From the NCBI GenBank assembly GCA_030150795.1, contig JASLFF010000231.1:1-7078 (forward strand): a DNA stretch of 7,078 bases. Reading direction: 5' to 3'. This document shows, in pieces, positions 5,251 through 7,078 of this stretch (position 1 is the first letter of the stretch; every line of letters begins with the position of its first letter). A program made the position numbers and the translations under genes. The notes under the pieces are model-generated. The model had not been told where the DNA came from. It saw nothing but the letters and a program-made list of their open reading frames with translations, and did not search any database. This DNA comes from Terriglobales bacterium (GTDB taxonomy: Bacteria > Acidobacteriota > Terriglobia > Terriglobales > Gp1-AA117).

Positions 5251-6117
5251 CTACTTAACGCGTCTGACGATCGCCCTGGCAAATCTTTCCGCCGCGCCTT
5301 CCGCCAATCCTAAAAATAACTCCGGCTCGATCAACTCAAGCTCCATAAGCACCAGCTTGCCGTCTCGGGCGACGGCGTCGATCCGGCAATAAAGTGAATC
5401 GCGCACCTGCCGGACGGTTGAGGCGATTTGGTTGGCCTGGGTAAGAAGATTTGCATCAGGATGAAACAAATGCGCCGAGCCGCCATGCTCCTGCTGTACG
5501 CGGAAATCTCCAGCAGCGGGACGCTTGAGCGCTGCATGACTGAATTGTCCATCAATGTAGACGAATGAGATTTCGCCTTGCGTCTCAATCTCAGGAATGA
5601 ACTGCTGGATAAGAAATCCTTCGCCTTGCATCGTGCGCTTCAGGTCATTTTTCTCAGGCAGGGCGACACTGTCGAACAGCCACGTCTTATGAGCCGACGC
5701 AGAGACCGCCGGCTTCACGACCGATTTCGGCCAGCTCTTGATTTCCCGCCACACGTCCGCTCCGATGGAATCGCTGCCGTTTACAAAAACTGTCGGCGCA
5801 ATCTCAATGCCCAGGGCCTCGACTTCACGCAGATAAAACTTGTTGTGGTTCCACAACACAGTATCAATCGTGTTGAACACCGGCGTTATTTGCGCTACGC
5901 GTTGCAGCCAGCCAATAAACTCAGCCGCTCTCAGGTGGTAGTCCCAGCAGGAGCGCAGGACGATAAGATCAAACTTGCTGAAGTCAGAGGCGGTCGATCT
6001 CCAGTCAATAATCTCTGTCTCGATGCCTGCCGAGGCCAGATATGGCAGCATCAGCCGTTCGCTCTCCGCACTGTGAGGGAGGCCGCTCCATGTAATCAAC
6101 GCAAGACGCTTTTTCAT
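5251..6117 (-). CDS. ATP-grasp domain protein, RimK/DcsG-like ligase
   Basis: The 288-residue soluble protein has the layout of an ATP-grasp carboxylate-amine ligase related to prokaryotic glutathione synthetase, RimK and the cycloserine-forming DcsG. The N-terminal part (1-85) resembles a pre-ATP-grasp domain, with DLIVLRSCWDY at 50-60. The linker WNHNKFYLREVEALGIEIAPT (89-109, key residues N90, K93, Y95, P108) is typical of these enzymes. VVKPAVSASAHKT (133-145) supplies the ATP-binding lysine K135; QQFIPEI (171-177) is the hinge; GE.SFVYIDG..SHA..K (181-198), GDFRVQQEHGG (203-213), RIDAV (245-249) and MELELIEPELF (258-268) give the basic and metal-binding residues. The substrate cannot be read from sequence. 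It follows the cupin gene on the same strand with a 25-nt gap, so they probably share a transcript. No Shine-Dalgarno is seen; the start rests on the MKKRLALITW beginning, typical of the family. Confidence 0.85.
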   Translation of the reverse strand: MKKRLALITWSGLPHSAESERLMLPYLASAGIETEIIDWRSTASDFSKFDLIVLRSCWDYHLRAAEFIGWLQRVAQITPVFNTIDTVLWNHNKFYLREVEALGIEIAPTVFVNGSDSIGADVWREIKSWPKSVVKPAVSASAHKTWLFDSVALPEKNDLKRTMQGEGFLIQQFIPEIETQGEISFVYIDGQFSHAALKRPAAGDFRVQQEHGGSAHLFHPDANLLTQANQIASTVRQVRDSLYCRIDAVARDGKLVLMELELIEPELFLGLAEGAAERFARAIVRRVK

Positions 6118-6142
6118 GAGCGAAGAAAGGTGTGGTAGCCGC

Positions 6143-6517
6143 TCATATTTTCTGTAAGTCGGCTACGGTGCGCTCATTTTGTACGTTGCCGGTGTTGAGC
6201 GTGCCGGCCGGCTCAAATAGGACGATGTGCGTTTCCTCCAGCGTATAAGGCATGTGCTCCGTGCCATGCGGGACAATGATGAACTCGCCGGGACGAATCG
6301 GATCGTCATGCTCATGCCCTTCGGCATCGCGCCATTTCATGTGCAGCTCGCCCCTGGTCACCATAAACATCTCATCTTCCGCGTCATGGTGGTGCCACAT
6401 GAACTCGCCCTGCACCTTGACCAGCTTTACCTGAAAGTTATTCAGCTCGCCCACAATCTTGGGACTGAAATGATCCTGAAAGGCGGCAAACTTCTGCGCA
6501 AGGTTGACTACCTGCAT
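6143..6517 (-). CDS. small single-domain cupin protein
   Basis: The 124-residue protein is a single beta-barrel cupin. Motif 1, GEFMWHHHDAEDEMFMVTRG (37-56), gives metal ligands H42, H44 and E49. Motif 2, PGEFIIVPHGTEHMPYT (76-92), gives H88. All four metal-binding residues of the classical pattern are present, so it should bind a divalent metal; whether it is an enzyme or a binding protein is not visible. A longer frame begins at GTG 6529, but the bases of that extension contain GGAGGG, which is a strong Shine-Dalgarno placed 4-5 nt before the ATG at 6517; I therefore choose 6517. The gene lies directly upstream of the ATP-grasp gene and is probably cotranscribed with it. Confidence 0.88.
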   Translation of the reverse strand: MQVVNLAQKFAAFQDHFSPKIVGELNNFQVKLVKVQGEFMWHHHDAEDEMFMVTRGELHMKWRDAEGHEHDDPIRPGEFIIVPHGTEHMPYTLEETHIVLFEPAGTLNTGNVQNERTVADLQKI

Positions 6518-6521
6518 GGTT

Positions 6522-6527
6522 CCCTCC
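6522..6527 (-). promoter_or_regulatory. Shine-Dalgarno of the cupin gene
   Basis: On the minus strand GGAGGG precedes the ATG at 6517 by 4 nt. It is the best ribosome binding site in the window and decides the start against the in-frame GTG at 6529. Confidence 0.75.
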
Positions 6528-6532
6528 ACTGG

Positions 6533-6544
6533 CTGTTAAAACAG
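6533..6544. promoter_or_regulatory. small inverted repeat CTGTT-AA-AACAG in the cupin leader
   Basis: A 5-bp inverted repeat with a 2-base centre lies between the proposed promoter and the Shine-Dalgarno. Its place would suit an operator, but it is short and could be chance. Confidence 0.25.
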
Positions 6545-6560
6545 CAAGGCCAAAGCGGGC

Positions 6561-6590
6561 TTTATAGATAGCGTGAACTTTAAAAAGCAA
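6561..6590 (-). promoter_or_regulatory. possible promoter of the cupin/ATP-grasp unit
   Basis: On the minus strand TTGCTT (6590-6585) and TATAAA (6566-6561) are 18 bp apart. The -10 box is good and the -35 box is weak. It lies about 44 bp from the cupin start and is the best candidate in this gap. Confidence 0.38.
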
Positions 6591-6614
6591 GCACAAACAT
6601 CCTTCTGTCCTACT

Positions 6615-6636
6615 CGCGCGCTGGTAAAAGCGCGCG
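6615..6636. repeat. perfect 8-bp hairpin in the cupin-CBS gap
   Basis: CGCGCGCT and AGCGCGCG form a perfect stem around GGTAAA. It is followed by GCTCGCTTACGGCCGTCGG and GATGAC on the plus strand, which resembles palindromic intergenic repeats ending in GGGATGAC that I recall from acidobacterial genomes. No T tail follows on the minus strand, so it is a poor terminator for the CBS gene. The rest of the gap (6645-6786) is AT-richer and holds nothing I can name. Confidence 0.55.
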
Positions 6637-6786
6637 GCTCGCTTACGGCCGTCGGGATGACTGGTTATAAAAAGTTTACGTCAACATTAAAACTGCTCTG
6701 GCAATATTTACTTGTGTTGGATTGCTTCAGCCCACGCATGGATTCACCAAGACTTCAAGATCGGCGTGTGAAGCGCAAGGAAGTTC

Positions 6787-7078
6787 TTACACCCTGTCGC
6801 GCAGCAAACTGATGACGTCATCAGCGGTGATAATCCCGGTCAAACGCTGTTCTTCATCTACGACGGGCAGCGTGAGCAGGTTGTATTTATCAAACATTTC
6901 AGCCACGTCTTTTTCTGACGCGCTGGCTTCCACATAAATCACGTGTTCCGGGGTAAGAGTGCCCAGGCGCGTGCCGCCCGGCGCAAGAACCAGCGAAACC
7001 AGCGGAACGGAGCCCACCAGCTTTTCCTGTGAGTCCGTCAGGTAAATGGTGCTCACGGTCTCCACGGGGCCTTCAAAG
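6787..7078 (-). CDS. CBS-domain protein of MgtE type, C-terminal end (N-terminus beyond right edge)
   Basis: The frame is open at the right edge and ends at TAA 6787-6789, giving about 97 residues. It contains the end of one CBS unit (IYLTDSQEKLVGSVPLVSLV) and a complete second one (EKDVAEMFDKYNLLTLPVVD, then E..RLTGIITADDVISLLRD). This spacing and the KYNLLTLPVVD wording are typical of MgtE magnesium channel cytosolic domains, which sense Mg2+ or nucleotides. In a full MgtE, five membrane helices follow the CBS pair. Here the protein stops right after the second CBS, so it is either a soluble MgtE_N-CBS protein or a CBS protein of another build. Soluble forms of this kind are known to me beside NRAMP-type metal transporters, so a transporter gene may lie nearby; that is inference. 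An internal GTG at 7065 is unlikely to be the true start, because it would cut into the first CBS unit. Confidence 0.78.
   Translation of the reverse strand, partial: FEGPVETVSTIYLTDSQEKLVGSVPLVSLVLAPGGTRLGTLTPEHVIYVEASASEKDVAEMFDKYNLLTLPVVDEEQRLTGIITADDVISLLRDRV

Noticed and set aside
5578..6138. Plus-strand frame opposite the ATP-grasp gene
   Set aside because: It is antisense to a protein with many ordered family motifs and shows none of its own.
6529..6529. GTG at 6529 as the start of the cupin
   Set aside because: Its codons contain the GGAGGG Shine-Dalgarno that serves the ATG at 6517.

Overview
The window looks like a chromosomal piece of an Acidobacteriota genome (Terriglobia/Koribacter-type). 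Three things suggest this: a protein of a Cys/His-motif family I associate with acidobacterial genomes, a moderately GC-rich housekeeping pheS-pheT pair, and gene gaps filled with degenerate repeats of the GCGGAT and TTGGGTG kinds. The assignment is inferred from pattern memory and not from a database search.

Layout. (1) 1-534, minus strand: the 5' part of a DUF2971-family gene that runs off the left edge. A possible 39-codon ORF (541-660) sits 6 nt upstream on the same strand. (2) 661-1170: a gene-free mosaic of hairpins, a 23-bp direct repeat and two adjacent 10-bp-period tandem arrays. (3) 1171-1791, plus strand: a 206-residue protein of unknown function with a C-x-H-x7-C-x10-C-x2-H motif. 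(4) 1878-5007, plus strand: a good sigma-70-type promoter, then pheS and pheT 4 nt apart, encoding both subunits of phenylalanyl-tRNA synthetase. (5) 5008-5250: a repeat-rich gap between convergent genes, bracketed by an inverted pair of GCGGAT repeats. (6) 5251-6517, minus strand: a probable two-gene unit, a small cupin followed by an ATP-grasp ligase-like protein. (7) 6545-6786: a gap with an 8-bp perfect hairpin. (8) 6787-7078, minus strand: the C-terminal end of a CBS-domain protein of MgtE type, entering from the right edge.

How the genes relate. pheS and pheT form one alpha2-beta2 enzyme and are almost certainly cotranscribed and translationally coupled. The cupin and ATP-grasp genes probably share a transcript; their substrate is unknown. 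The other genes show no functional link to these.

The most striking point is PheT. It is an intact reading frame that keeps the editing residues and the catalytic-like core, but it lacks about 95 residues corresponding to the N-terminal tRNA-binding OB fold found in most bacterial PheT proteins. Secondary points are the paired 10-bp-period arrays, the DUF2971 gene with its tiny upstream partner, and the ATP-grasp/cupin pair. I found no tRNA, rRNA, CRISPR array or transposase gene.
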